Source: Sphagnum compactum (Eukaryota > Bryophyta > Sphagnopsida > Sphagnales). Taken from it: DNA of 64,000 nucleotides. Each line of letters opens with the position of its first letter. The first letter of the stretch is position 1. The stretch spans positions 36,322,213-36,386,212 of the forward strand of contig OZ234493.1 in NCBI GenBank assembly GCA_965153455.1, given 5' to 3'. The notes beneath the pieces were generated by a model. It was given only the letters and a program-made list of their open reading frames with translations, was not told the origin of the DNA and did no database searches. Positions 45,846 through 57,500 of this stretch are shown piece after piece. Both the position numbers and the translations under genes were made by a program.

Positions 45846-48800
45846 TCATCCATCATTCATGCCAGGTGTCATGGTGGCACATTTGTCAACTTGAAAGATT
45901 CGAAGGTCATCGATGGTTGAGCAGTCTTTGATACACAGGTTATGTTCATTTGCCAAGTGCAGTAGACATAGAAAACATATGTGCACAGAGATGTCTTCTT
46001 GGGCAGCTGCTGGACAATCCTCCGGTAGGACATCCAGCAGTTCTTGGAAGGGAATCCCCCCTTCATCCTCACCAGTATCTTCTGCCTGTTAAAGCACAGT
46101 AACATCAAGTGAGTAACGGATTAGGCTTGTGAATTTCATGGGTACCTTAGTCATCTCAGCTGGGTGATTCCAAGGGCTACTAAGCATAAGCTTTCATACA
46201 TTTTTCATTAGGGCATTTGAATGGTTGGATACATTATTCTGATGAACACATGACCATCTCAGCATCTGTAGTCTGAGAGTGGCCAATATCAGAATACGTG
46301 ATGCTTTAGAGTACTTGCTCCAGCATTCTGCAGGATCTATCTAACACTACCAACAAACAAACACAGCACACATATCCAATCATTCTTCCAAACTTCACAG
46401 AATCCTCTTGAAGTGTCACCAAAGACACCTTTTTTAGCAAGACTGAACACTAAACAGTATTTACCATATCTGCAGAAATTTGCTTGTGTTGAAGCCCTTC
46501 CCACAATGTTGCTTTCAGCATATGCACATCCACTTGCTTCGATGTCTTGTTATAATTGATGCTGATCTTTTGGACCTGTTTTCAAGCAATGATGTGATGA
46601 GTTGGCAGCAAAGAGAAGAATGTGGAGCAGCATTACACAAGAAGGATGAGAATATGATGTATTTTGGTGCAGAGTTCAAATCAGGCTGCATTATGTCAGG
46701 AACAAGCACCTTGGGTGGTACATTTATGAGTTCATTCTCAAAAACATCATCCACAATGCCATAGTCATCATCATCAGGCCAGTCACCATCAAATGAGGGA
46801 GCCCTTTCATCATTCCCTGAGTCCACCTCATAATCCTCCACACTAAGTTGCTTTGACCTTATTCCCTCTGCAAAAGTTTTAGGTGTTATCAGTGCTCTAG
46901 TAATGGGAGCATGATCTACATCAACTAGACACCACTGCATTTGCAAAACATGACAAATGGAAATAACATGAAAACACACCAAACGTCATTCTACCACATT
47001 TAAAACACAGTACAGATTAAATAAACCTTTACCTGCCTTTTGTCTCCGCCACTTTCCAATGCACTGCAAGTGAGAGCACATCAAGGATCAGTGGACTCAT
47101 AGGCAGGGAACCACATGCACTCATGGGTATCCTTCTGTGATCCGATAGTGATAAGAATATTGCCAGGTGCTTAAAAACATCTGTGACACAGACTTTACCA
47201 AACCCTAGGGGCTGCTGGGTAAAGACTGCAAGCACAACAATTGTGCACTTGATGCAAGCAATTAGGAATAATTAGATGCATACATCACCACCTCCAGCCT
47301 TTGCACTAACAGACATCCAGAGGAAGGCAGCAAGAGGAAATCACATCTGAGGTGATAGGCAAATGGAGGATGGCACAGCACATGTACTTGACACCAAGCT
47401 TTCTATGCACTGGTGGTCATAGACCCTGCACTTAGATTGGACAGAGGAATGACAGTGTCAGGAATAGTGGTCACTACCAAGGATGGGGAATCTGGAGCAG
47501 CTCACTGCTTATGAGTCTTCTTCCAACAATCCATGCATTTTAGACAATAGGTGAAATGACATTACACATCACAGTCCTCATTCCATTTTAATCCCTTGTG
47601 AGTGGAAAAAATTTAGCCAATGCCAATGCTTTGTGTCTCACTTTTTGAACCACATTTTGTATATGTGCATCCTGGTCATAAGTTGACAAGAATTCAACTT
47701 CCAAGATACATTTAGAAAGGCAGAAAATGATATTTTCCTCATCGCTCACCCAAATAATGCCCCTGAGGCTTTGATCGACACCTTGATCAATGTGTGTACA
47801 TGTCTACATATCTGTGCATGTGTACATAGTACATACATACATCCCACACACATATATATGTAGCAACAGCGAGAGAGAAAGAGGGAGGGACAGGGAGAGA
47901 GAGATACCTGGACAGAAGACTGAAGGAAAAGGCTCACAAGATTCAGAGGTTCATAGTGCAAGTCTACTGGAAGAAGTGAACTAAAAGAGCCTCCACGATG
48001 CACCAAGAGTGTTGAGTTAGGCTTCTGTGGGGGCTCAAATTTAGACATATCAAGTTCTGCTGGATTCTCAAAATCAAGGAAAAAACGTTCACATTTTTTC
48101 CTCTTTTTCTTTGTGCCTTCAGTGGATTTGACTTCCACAGTGGCTGTACCTAGTTGAGCATCTGTTCAGAACCAAGTAGTCAAAATAATTGTGAAAGTTG
48201 GGGATTTGTGAAAAAGACTTTCTGGAGAACAGAAGCAGTTGTTAGTGAGAAAGTTAGAATTTGAATAAAGACAATAAGCAACACCTGACAGACTAGGGAA
48301 ATGCTACAAAAGAGAACACTATAGAATCACAACCTCATGATTCTTTGCAAGAAATCAAACTTTCTATGCCATTCTGGGAAGAAGAAAGAAAGTTTTTCCT
48401 TTACCCCTAGGTTTTCGGTACTTCCAATGGTTTGGGCCCGCCCATGCATTCACTTGGGTGGACTGACCCAGGCTAGCAGTTAGCCAGTCAACCAACCCAT
48501 GACTCACAGAATCTTCACCCCCTGGGTTGTCAACATCCCCATCACCCAAATCTTCCTGCAAGAGTGAAGGGAGCACAGGCAGGAAAGAATGTCAAAATTG
48601 TATCCTCAACAATATCTGGAGGCTAGAATCTAATAGAAAGAAAGAGCTTTTCACTTAGATGGAATTGGATAAATGAGGGAGAACTAAGGCTCAAGAGAGG
48701 ACCACAACTTTGAAAATGAATTACTATTTCAGTCTGTGCAAAACAGACTTCATGGAATTTGAAATCAGAAGCAAAAAGAAAGTTGTATTTCCAAAGTTTC

Positions 48801-51800
48801 CTACTCATGGCCTTACAGAACACATGCCCTCCAGCTAGTGTGTCTAAGGGAGGACAGTTTAAGAGAGGAAACAACCAGTTCTGAATGATTGCAATACTAA
48901 CTCCATCCTAATGTGCAGCAGTTCCACTAGTACAGACATTGCCAGCCCGCACGTTGAGAGCCTAAGACTAGAGTACAAATACCCTTTGACAAATTTGTAC
49001 ATACAACATAAATATGACATACCACAAACTAGTGAGGCATCAACATGGATGCGACTTCCAACACCTATCTATGGGATGGCAAAGAAAACTCCACAATAAC
49101 TCTTTAAAATTAAAATTGTGTCAGTTCCAGCAAAACCAAAACCGACACAAAAAGAATGACTGTGGTCATAACCTACAAATGCTTACCTCATCAAGGTCTT
49201 CAGTCATTTCGCTCTGAGGTCTTGAGTTATCAATAATACCATCAAGCCCTTCAAAAGAATCCATCCCCTCATAGTCATTGAAACCGACATGAGAGTCAAT
49301 TGTACTGATTTCATCACCATCTCCAACTGTCAAAGCCCCATGGTTCTCCTGCCATGGCCAATTAGTATCTTCAACTCCAGGGGAACCAGGAGAAGGTTCA
49401 GCCTCTGCTACTGCCCGGTATGGATCATCCAGCATCCTCAAGATTTCCTTCAAAGTGGGTGAAATTTCTGTCTCCTTCAGCAGGTTTTTCATCACACAAT
49501 CAATGTTATCTGCCAAACAAGGTCATGTGAGTGTACAGTATTAAACAACATGAAGAAACCTAATCCTTGTTTGCAGATCTGCAGTTTGATTAGGAGGCAT
49601 TGCCCACTTATCACTGACTATATTAGGCCTTCACTTCTCCAAAAATTTGGTGTCTCAAAAAACTTCACAGGTTCTTCCCTTCATTTGTTCACCAGTCAAC
49701 TTCCTCAGAGTTCTCTTTAGCAGACATGTTTGGCTGAAATGACCGGAGATCTCCTAATTCCTAAGCTTCATAAGACCATACATATAGGATTACCAGGAAT
49801 GAATTCAGGGTTCCTCAAAGCCTGCTGCTGATTATTTTTCTCCCAGTGCTCTCTGATGACAAGTGCTTCCAACCTATCATCATTCCTAGGGTGTACCCAC
49901 ATAGGCTTACTATTGCCCTCTCTGAAGATCAGCAGCCGTTATTCTGATATCTTTCTCTTTCCATCTCCAGTCTATCAAAACTGTGCAATGGGATCCTATG
50001 ACATAAGTCCATGGCATACCAAGTCTTCACATGTAAGCACCCTTGATTTACCTTTCATGAAGGACAAGTCAACGGAGGTACATTCAGCATCAACTTTATC
50101 CCAAAACTTCATGATTTTCTCAGGCACCTCTTGAGAATCAAACACAATCTCACAGCCGTGAAATACGCTGAGTGTGTTGAGTAGTAGGCCTTTGGCTCCA
50201 CCCTCATCAAATTGTGCTGACATTTGGTGAAACAGGGGGTCAACAGTAAATCCCACTGCACACACCCTCGGGCACATTATGATTAGGCACATGCCTCATT
50301 CATGTTTCTATTCGTTCCACACAATCATAGCAATCAGTATCCACACACACCTCTTTCTACCTCACCAATTTGCACCTAGTTAATGGAAGACACTTAGTCT
50401 TGCAACGCATATGTGAAGACAGAAATAACAGCACATCTGGCAATAAACCATAGCCTTACATTCCTGTAGCCTCCACCCAACCATAGCATTCAGAATCTCT
50501 ACATAACTCTCTCCACCTCACAACTTCATGCTCAGTTCTTTAAGAAAACCATCAAAACTAACTCTTGCAAAGCACATCTGTGACAAGTCAGACTTGCTTA
50601 AGTGTCTGTCAATAGAGTGAGTATATTCTCACCATCAAATTTTTTTATATTGAAGTTTGCAAATGATGCTTCTAAAGTACTTGAGCGATTCCCCACCTGC
50701 ATAGAGCAGCAAGTTGAATCTTTACCCTTCAGCAACTGGATGCAGATTTTTTCCTCTCATCCTCCCTTCTCTTCCATTGCCTATAACTTCATCTTGTTAC
50801 CAAGATTGTGGCAAACCACAGGGGTCTAATCCAGAGTAAAAATGCAGCAACACCTACTGATTTGCCATACCAGAATCATAGAAAAAAAATTCTGCTATGA
50901 AACCCATTATTCATTTCTCTGATCCATAAGCCACAACAATAATGAAACATTTAAATAACTGCATCAACAACTGGTCTCCCTGAACCTAACTTGCTCATTG
51001 CAATGAGGAACATTTCACTGCTTCCTGACACATCTCTTCCTCAATCAAGGTCAAGAACATGCAATGTGTCTGCTAGATTCTGACTGGGTTAAAACTTCAC
51101 ATACCTTTTTGTGCAAATCCTTCTGAGGTTCTTCTTCATTAGCTTCACCATTGTTGGAATTCTCTGCGTCCTCACACTGGGCTGTTAAATCAAATTGAAA
51201 TTCAAACAGCTATTATCAGCCTGTTCTCATACATGAGGAGTCAAGACAGACCTTCTCCAGTTGAGTGTTGATTTTGAATCACTCTTTGATTTCACTCCTT
51301 TCTACACAAACACCATGCTTAACTCTTTGATACCTTCATCTTTCCCCAAAACCATCAACCTCATTTCAAACACCATGCTTTACTCTTTGATACCTTTGTC
51401 TTTCCCCAAGACCATCAAACCCCATTTCTGCACATGCATTCTGCAGCAGTATGTAGCAAGGGTGTCGAAAGTTCAAGTATCTCAGTTCTGTTGGAAAGTG
51501 TCACTTACTGTTGTCACGATTGGGAGCTGCAGTTGTCCTACTGAGGCCCCCAAGAACTTTGTAGGCTTCTGTGTGCACAGAATCAACTCTGGTGGAGTAT
51601 ATCCTGACACCTGCTTCAAGAGTGCAGCTTGCCTGCCATGATGTTGTTGCACTCAGAATCAAGAGGACATTTTCTACATCTCTTGCAAGATCAGCAGACT
51701 GTTGCTCACTTGTCAGACTTCTGGCCTACATTGAGAATCAAAGCTGAAGAAACCATGGCTAAACTATCATACCCACATCAATACCCTGTTGCAATCATCT

Positions 51801-52487
51801 TCACTTGAAAGCCTTTGTCGACACCCAACACCTAAGAAGACCCATTTACGACCTTCCCACAGGGAGCTTTTTATAAAGCCAACTTCGAGGAGGGCAAGGA
51901 GTTCGTTCAGGAGGAATGTAGTAGATTGCACCAACCTTTTGGAAATTTGTCTGGTCTTCGTCTTCGTCATCTCCTTCAACAAGAGTACTCAGATGATCAA
52001 TCAGCTTCAGATCCCATGTGTTCCGCTGCGTGATCTTCTGCAATTCTCTCCACCCACAGGAGCAAAATCTATGAGAGCAATAGCCGACATCGTCCCTCTC
52101 TGTCCGTTTCTCTCCCTTTATGAGTTCATTCTCGCCAGAGGAATGAACAAAGAAGATGTAACAACCACAAACACACAGCAACAAACAAAAGGGAGAAAAA
52201 ACAGTCGAGAAGAGTACTCCAGTGCAAGCGAGACGTACATTCTCTGCAGCTAGCTTGATGCAATTGTTGTGAAGCTCGAGAATGCGTTCCTTACTAAGCA
52301 CATTGCTTTCCTGTTGACGCATCGTCGACAGCCGTTCTTCTACATCGGGAGCCAGCCCGGACTTGCGCCGCAACGCGGCCGCGCGCGCTAATCGCACTTG
52401 TGCACGTTCTTGGTTGTCATCGTTAGGCGTGAGCAAACAAGGCGCCGGAGAATGCACCCTTGCTTTCAAAGGCGTTCTGTTCTCCAT
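45846..52487 (-). CDS. CAP-H: Condensin I complex kleisin subunit CAP-H (barren homologue)
   Basis: Thirteen exons run on the minus strand: 52487-52239, 52037-51936, 51632-51509, 51181-51105, 50696-50633, 50255-50052, 49509-49187, 48555-48405, 48161-47908, 47063-47033, 46924-46710, 46575-46465 and 46085-45846. Phases agree throughout and give 714 residues, close to plant CAP-H (about 670). CAP-H is the kleisin that closes the SMC2-SMC4 ring and binds CAP-D2 and CAP-G for mitotic chromosome compaction. Recognisable blocks are ERILELHNNCIKLAAEN (exon 1), NTWDLKLIDHLSTLVE (2), GVRIYSTRVDSVHTEAYKVL (3), FTVDPLFHQMSAQFDEGGAK (6), NAWAGPNHWKYRKP (8) and FFLDFENPAELDMSKFEPP (9). The C-terminal winged helix spans exons 12-13 (YNKTSKQVDVHMLKATLW, HICFLCLLHLANEHNL). 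Exon 10 is a 31-nt microexon. The exon 11 acceptor is taken at TCTAG (46925) because the adjacent CAG would put a stop in frame. Start: the first ATG, MENRTPLKARV. No disabling lesion is seen. Confidence 0.94.
47033..47063 (-). other. CAP-H: 31-nt microexon of CAP-H (exon 10)
   Basis: It encodes CIGKWRRQKA between TTGCAG and GTAAAGG. It is needed to link exon 9 (phase 0) to exon 11 (phase 1). Skipping it would shift the frame. Confidence 0.75.
51307..51426. repeat. 60-bp tandem duplication within CAP-H intron 3
   Basis: CAAACACCATGCTTAACTCT at 51307 and CAAACACCATGCTTTACTCT at 51367 start two copies exactly 60 bp apart, differing at only a few positions through CCCCAAGACCATCAA. It is intronic, with no effect on the coding frame. 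Confidence 0.88.
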
Positions 52488-52942
52488 ACTTCCTCACAAG
52501 CTACCTACCGAGCTCCCCACATGAATCGCTTGAGCAGCAAGTGTATGCAACCAAGTAAGAAAGAAAGAAAAAACTCCTGGTTTGCTTTTTTTGTTTTGGG
52601 GTAAGAGGTTGTTTCCGGGGTCCTTTGTTGCGACAACTTGTTCCCGCCCTCGCTCACGCACTTTCAAAGCACGACTTCTGTCATCTATGGCCCTTTCGAT
52701 GCGCATCGTCAATCAAGGATACGAACACTGGGATCGAATTGCACGCCCAAAGATGACGACGACGACGATCCATCAGGCTTTCTGCTCCTTCATGGCTACC
52801 TATCTCGCCATCATCGCAGCCAGTGGTTTTTTTTCTTTTTTTTTTGGCGAAATTTCGCAGTGTGGCGACAAGAAAAATTCACTGCGAAGTGTACCAAGGA
52901 TTTTTTGGAAATGTTCGCCATATTTTGAGGAAAAAAAAGTCA
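52488..52942. promoter_or_regulatory. CAP-H upstream region of the divergent CAP-H/COG2 pair
   Basis: This is the CAP-H side of a 2.02-kb head-to-head interval. It includes the perfect palindrome GCGAAATTTCGC near 52850, reminiscent of E2F-type TTTCGC sites, which would suit an S/G2-M expressed condensin gene. That function is inferred from the motif alone. Confidence 0.35.
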
Positions 52943-53887
52943 GAAGTAGCCATATTTAGACAATGAGTTCCTGGACGTCGCCAAAACAAAGTAAGCTACT
53001 AAAAAAATTTGAATTCCCTGTCTGACCTCTAGCCAAATTTGGCTCATTCCTCTTGTGCATGATAGCCAGTCCACCTACTTGACAAAATTGTCACCACTTG
53101 GTGGTTTTCTTAGCAAATTTGTGAAGTAGGGTAGAACTGCCCATCATTGATTGCTACCTTTTCATTAAACACTTCTTTAGATTTCCATCATCTGTGTTTT
53201 TTGAGGGATTTAAAAGGTTATGGGAGCATTATCTCAAGCTTTACAAATCATCTTTGAAGTGCAAAGGAAAAGGAGTAACGAAAATAATAGCAAGAAGAAA
53301 AAGAAGCTTCCACCTCACAAAACGTGTTTTTTTTTTTTGGTTCTCCCTCTTCGGACTCTTCCTCATACTTTCAAAGTTTATAACTTTCTCATTTCTTGTT
53401 CATTTTAAATGACTTAAAATTCTATAGGATGTCACCTTCAGTTCTAGAAATCATGTTTGAACTTTGAACTCTAATAGCAACAGAGCAACATACAAGGAAT
53501 TTTTGAGGTGTTCTCGAACTGGCTTTGTAGCATTCAATGGTTTGTGTTTTGGGGTTCTTGACCCCTTTACTTTAAGGGGCCGAAACTTTCTCAGTTGTAA
53601 TTCATTTTTGACGATTTTGAATGCGCCAAATGCACCAATAGGAGGGGTTCAACCTTTGTTTGAACACCAGAAACAATGAAGCCCTCCCATGCATCCGGCC
53701 TGCCCTGAGCACTTAAATGTTCGCTCACCAGCCGTTCTCCCCTAGGTAGAATGGATGATAATCATCCACAAAAGGATTTAACCAAATTTGACTCTCGATA
53801 AGAGAGGAAAGGAAAGCAAAAAAAAATTAAGATTCCTCTTTTACTTTGGCGACATGTTGGAACCTATTGTCTAAATATGGCGATTTC
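52943..53887. mobile_element. TIR-bounded non-coding insertion, about 945 bp
   Basis: 52943-52985 and the reverse complement of 53845-53887 match at 35 of 43 positions, including an exact CCATATTTAGACAAT core and GTCGCCAAA at the inner end. Weaker similarity (AGGAA plus an A/T run) extends outwards. The interior encodes nothing recognisable. It sits between the divergent CAP-H and COG2 genes. No unambiguous target duplication was found, so the superfamily is unknown. Confidence 0.68.
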
Positions 53888-53947
53888 AGAAAAAAATTCC
53901 TATAATACCGTATTGTATTGTGACGACTTGTTTGGGCCCATTTCTTT

Positions 53948-53969
53948 GGGGGGGGGGGGTGGGAGGGGG
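53948..53969. repeat. G-rich tract (G12-T-G3-A-G5)
   Basis: Guanine runs separated by single bases lie in the CAP-H/COG2 interval. The tract has quadruplex potential on the plus strand. Length accuracy is doubtful for such tracts. Confidence 0.6.
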
Positions 53970-54442
53970 AAAGTCCTGTGTATCATTTGCACGTCCACAT
54001 TTTTATTTTTGTTTTTATTTTCGCCAGGATGAGGAAATTCGCCAACCATCATGGATAGGCATGTGCGGTCCTCGACATGGAGCGCCGGGGGCCGGCCAGT
54101 CTTCATCAGCATCCCGCGGAGATGTTCATGGGCTATGGTGCAAGGCCATTGCCATTTTGGACATGAAGATGATGGTGGCGATGGCAAGACGATGACTACT
54201 CCGAGGAGTTATTGCAAAGGCATAAACAAAGTGCGCACGAGCACAAGATCTTTTGTCATGCACTTCTTGCATTAGGATGAACTGAACTGAACAATCAGAG
54301 GAGTCTTCCGAATGCTTGTCTTGATTTTAGGTTTGGATCTCTATTGTAGATTCCTGAGGTTGTTTCGAGCGTGATCGAGATCGGGGGAAAGCAGATCTCA
54401 GATCTTGTCGCCAACGTCGATGTAGAACAGTTGCCAAGAGCC

Positions 54443-54499
54443 ATGGTGGAAGGAGTCGCGTGCTTTTGTGATCGCAACCAAAGTCGCGAGCTTTTGTGA
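54443..54499 (+). promoter_or_regulatory. Upstream ORF in the presumed COG2 leader
   Basis: ATGGTGGAAGGAGTCGCG opens an 18-codon frame that ends at TGA 12 nt before the COG2 start codon. If the transcript starts upstream, this uORF could dampen COG2 translation. Transcription start is unknown. Confidence 0.45.
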
Positions 54500-54509
54500 T
54501 TACAACCTA
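54454..54509. repeat. 28-bp tandem duplication abutting the COG2 start codon
   Basis: AGTCGCGTGCTTTTGTGATC at 54454 and AGTCGCGAGCTTTTGTGATT at 54482 begin two adjacent 28-bp copies. The second ends two bases before the COG2 ATG. The duplication builds most of the uORF. Confidence 0.85.
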
Positions 54510-54511
54510 AG

Positions 54512-57500
54512 ATGTCGCCCACGGAAATGGCATCGGCAGCATTGCCTGGTGCGAATAGACACAAATCCGTGAGTGCACTCTTCGGGGATGATGCGGATTC
54601 GGAGCCTCTTTGGTTCAAGAAAGATACATTTGCGAAGGCGGACTTCGACAGTGAAGCGTATATCAGGGATCTGCGGAGGTTTGTAGCCTTCGATACCTTG
54701 CGGACGGAGCTGCGGGGCCATTTGGGAGCTCTCAAGAACGAGCTTGTGGAGCTCATCAACAGAGATTACACAGATTTTGTGAATCTGAGTACGAAACTAG
54801 TAGACGTCGATGGGGCGGTATTGCGGATGCGAATGCCGTTGAATGAGTTGAGAGCTAGGCTTGTCACTGTTAGGGAGAGCGTGCATACTTCTTTGGCAGC
54901 GTTACAAGACGGGCTGAAACGCCGAGCTGATGCTTCAGCGTCACGAGAAGTACTCGAGCTTCTCTTGGACACCTCGCATGTTGTCTCAAAGGTTAGTAGT
55001 CCATAGCCATCTGTATTGATCTGGTTCTCCAGTAGCAGCAAGTCTGTTGAGAGAATGATTGCAAAATTTACACACTCTTCTTCTTCTTCTTCTTCTTCTT
55101 CTTCTTCATATGCTGCTGCTTCTTCCCAAAAAAAATTGTTTTAGGTTATCTGGATTGTCTTCCTCTTGCCTACAACTTTGCAGAAAGGGGAAATCAGTGT
55201 CTTTCTTTTGGTAGAGGCTGTGGTGCAAACATCAGTCAATCTGGAAGTGTGGAGAGAATGCACAAGCATAGCTGGCTCTAAACATGTTCTGTGGACAAAT
55301 GTACACAGGTAGAGAAACTGCTTGTAGAGCTACAGAGCTTTCCTGAAGATGGTGCCCAGGTGCCTGCTCAAGGTGATTCCAAAGGCAATGTCACAAGGGC
55401 ATACAGTAATGGCAATATTGCTGGGGATGCAGCAGAGTATGGAGCCAGCCTTGAAGATGCTCGAAGCCGGTTACTAGAGCGAATTGCCAGTGAAATGAAT
55501 CGTCTCAAATTCTATGTTGCTCAGGCGCAGGTTTTCACAGTCTCTGCAACCCTACCTTTTGGTAAAGTTTTGAGTTGAGAATCAGGAGCTGGGTGTGACC
55601 TTGATGCTTACTTTTTTATTCTTATTCCTGGGTTTTCTTAGTCATTTCTGTGTCACTCTCGTGTTGGGAGCTTTCTATATGTGTGCAGATGGTCTAATCC
55701 TCCAGGGTCACATCTGTCAGCACTTTAACATTGTCCCACATGTGCATTGCACCACAGCTCCTTTGTAGGAGAGACAAGTTTGATGCAGTGTCCCACAATA
55801 TGAAGGTCTTGCAGAAAGCACATTGTATGTGTTTCTGTTGTCACTGGTGTTGAATCCAGCTTTTGGACTATCTTTGGTGGTGGAATGCAAGATATGTTAG
55901 TGCTGGACTGAAACAACTTGCAGTTGAGACTGGATCTTCCTTAGCACCTGCAACACTACTTCTGATTCCAGTCAATGTTTTCCTAACGTTACAAAGCAGT
56001 TTTTAGATCTTAACATGGTGCAATGCATGATTTTGCAGGACCTGCCATTCATTCAAAACATGCAGCCAAGAATTGGAAATGCAGATGTGTCTCTTGATGC
56101 CAGCTTGCGTCGATGCTTTGAAGGAGGGTTGGAACGGCGTGATGACACAGTTATATATCATTGCCTCCGAGCATATGCTGCTATTGATAACACAGCAGGT
56201 GCAGAGGAGGTTTTTCGGTCAGCCATAGTGGCCCCTTTTGTACAGCGTAGTGTTCCCCCTAGTCCTGCACGGGACACTGTGGGGGCAAGTGCTGACAAGC
56301 TTGCTGAGGTTTTTGATGAGATAGAAGTCCACATCCAGACTGAATGCCAGTTCCTTCTGGACAAAGCTGTGGCAGGTATTAAGCATCTGTCTTTTCCCAA
56401 CTGTTGTGACTCTAGTTGGAAGGCATTCCACTTTTCTCTGTCAAAAACTGCAATTGGAAGAAGACATTATGCTCCTCTAAAACCATCATGTCAGTGGAGC
56501 TTCTGTGATGAAAGCTGCATTTGCAGGGTGTTGACAGGAAGAACCCAGATAATGTTTTGTTGGTGGACATCTTCTTATGCCAATGCTCTTGTTGTTTTTC
56601 TTTGTTTTGTCTGTGGACATCTACTTATTCTGATGTTTCATTGTTTTTCAGCTAATAGAACATCTAGATTTAGCAGTTGTGTTTGACAGTTCTAGCTGAA
56701 AAAGTCCTGGCAAGGTACTACAGTACCATGAACCGATGTGACTGTTTCCTGAGATCCAGAATGGACTTGCAGACCCTCTATTTTAGTAATGACCATTCTG
56801 TAGTATACATACTGAGCTCCTTATCAGATGTTCTAATTCTTGCCTTGAACATGGTATGCTATGTTATGCTATGTGAAGGTCGCTGAACATGTGTATAACA
56901 ATCACTGTCATTCAAACTGTTCCTCAGTTTTGTGTTTGGTCTTGTTTTCTCTAATCTTCAGGGCTGGGTTTCCTCTTTTTCATGCTTGCTCAATCAATTA
57001 CTGTTATGTTGTTGGATCTGAAATATCTATATCCTTCTCGTTGGGTCTCCTCTCAATTCTTTTTGGGTTAGTATGTAGATATTCGCAGTAAGTGTGAAGA
57101 GATGTAACTCTTGTTTTGGTTTCATGTTTTCAGCAAACTCTGGACTCCATGTGTTTGACTTCTTGAGCAACTCAATTCTCAAGGAAGTGCATTCAGCAAT
57201 ACAGAAGGGGAAGCCTGGTGCTTTCTCTCCAGGAAAACCAGCTGAGTTTCTGGCTAATTACAAATCCAGCTTAAAGTTTCTAAGGTTCCTTGAAGGTACT
57301 AACTAGTTTACTCCATTTTTGCTCTCTATTGCTGAGTTTCTCTTCACTGTAGTTCAGAACTGTAATTGGCGGGAAGGATGGATAGCATGTGCAAACCCTA
57401 GGGATGATTATCACTTATGGGTTTATGTTTTTTGGATGCCAGGATATTGTCAATCACCAGCTGCGGTTGCAGCTTTTCGGTCACAAACAGCTTACACAGA

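Noticed and set aside
46480-46764. Plus-strand frame over CAP-H exons 11-12
   Set aside because: It is the antisense shadow of verified CAP-H exons.
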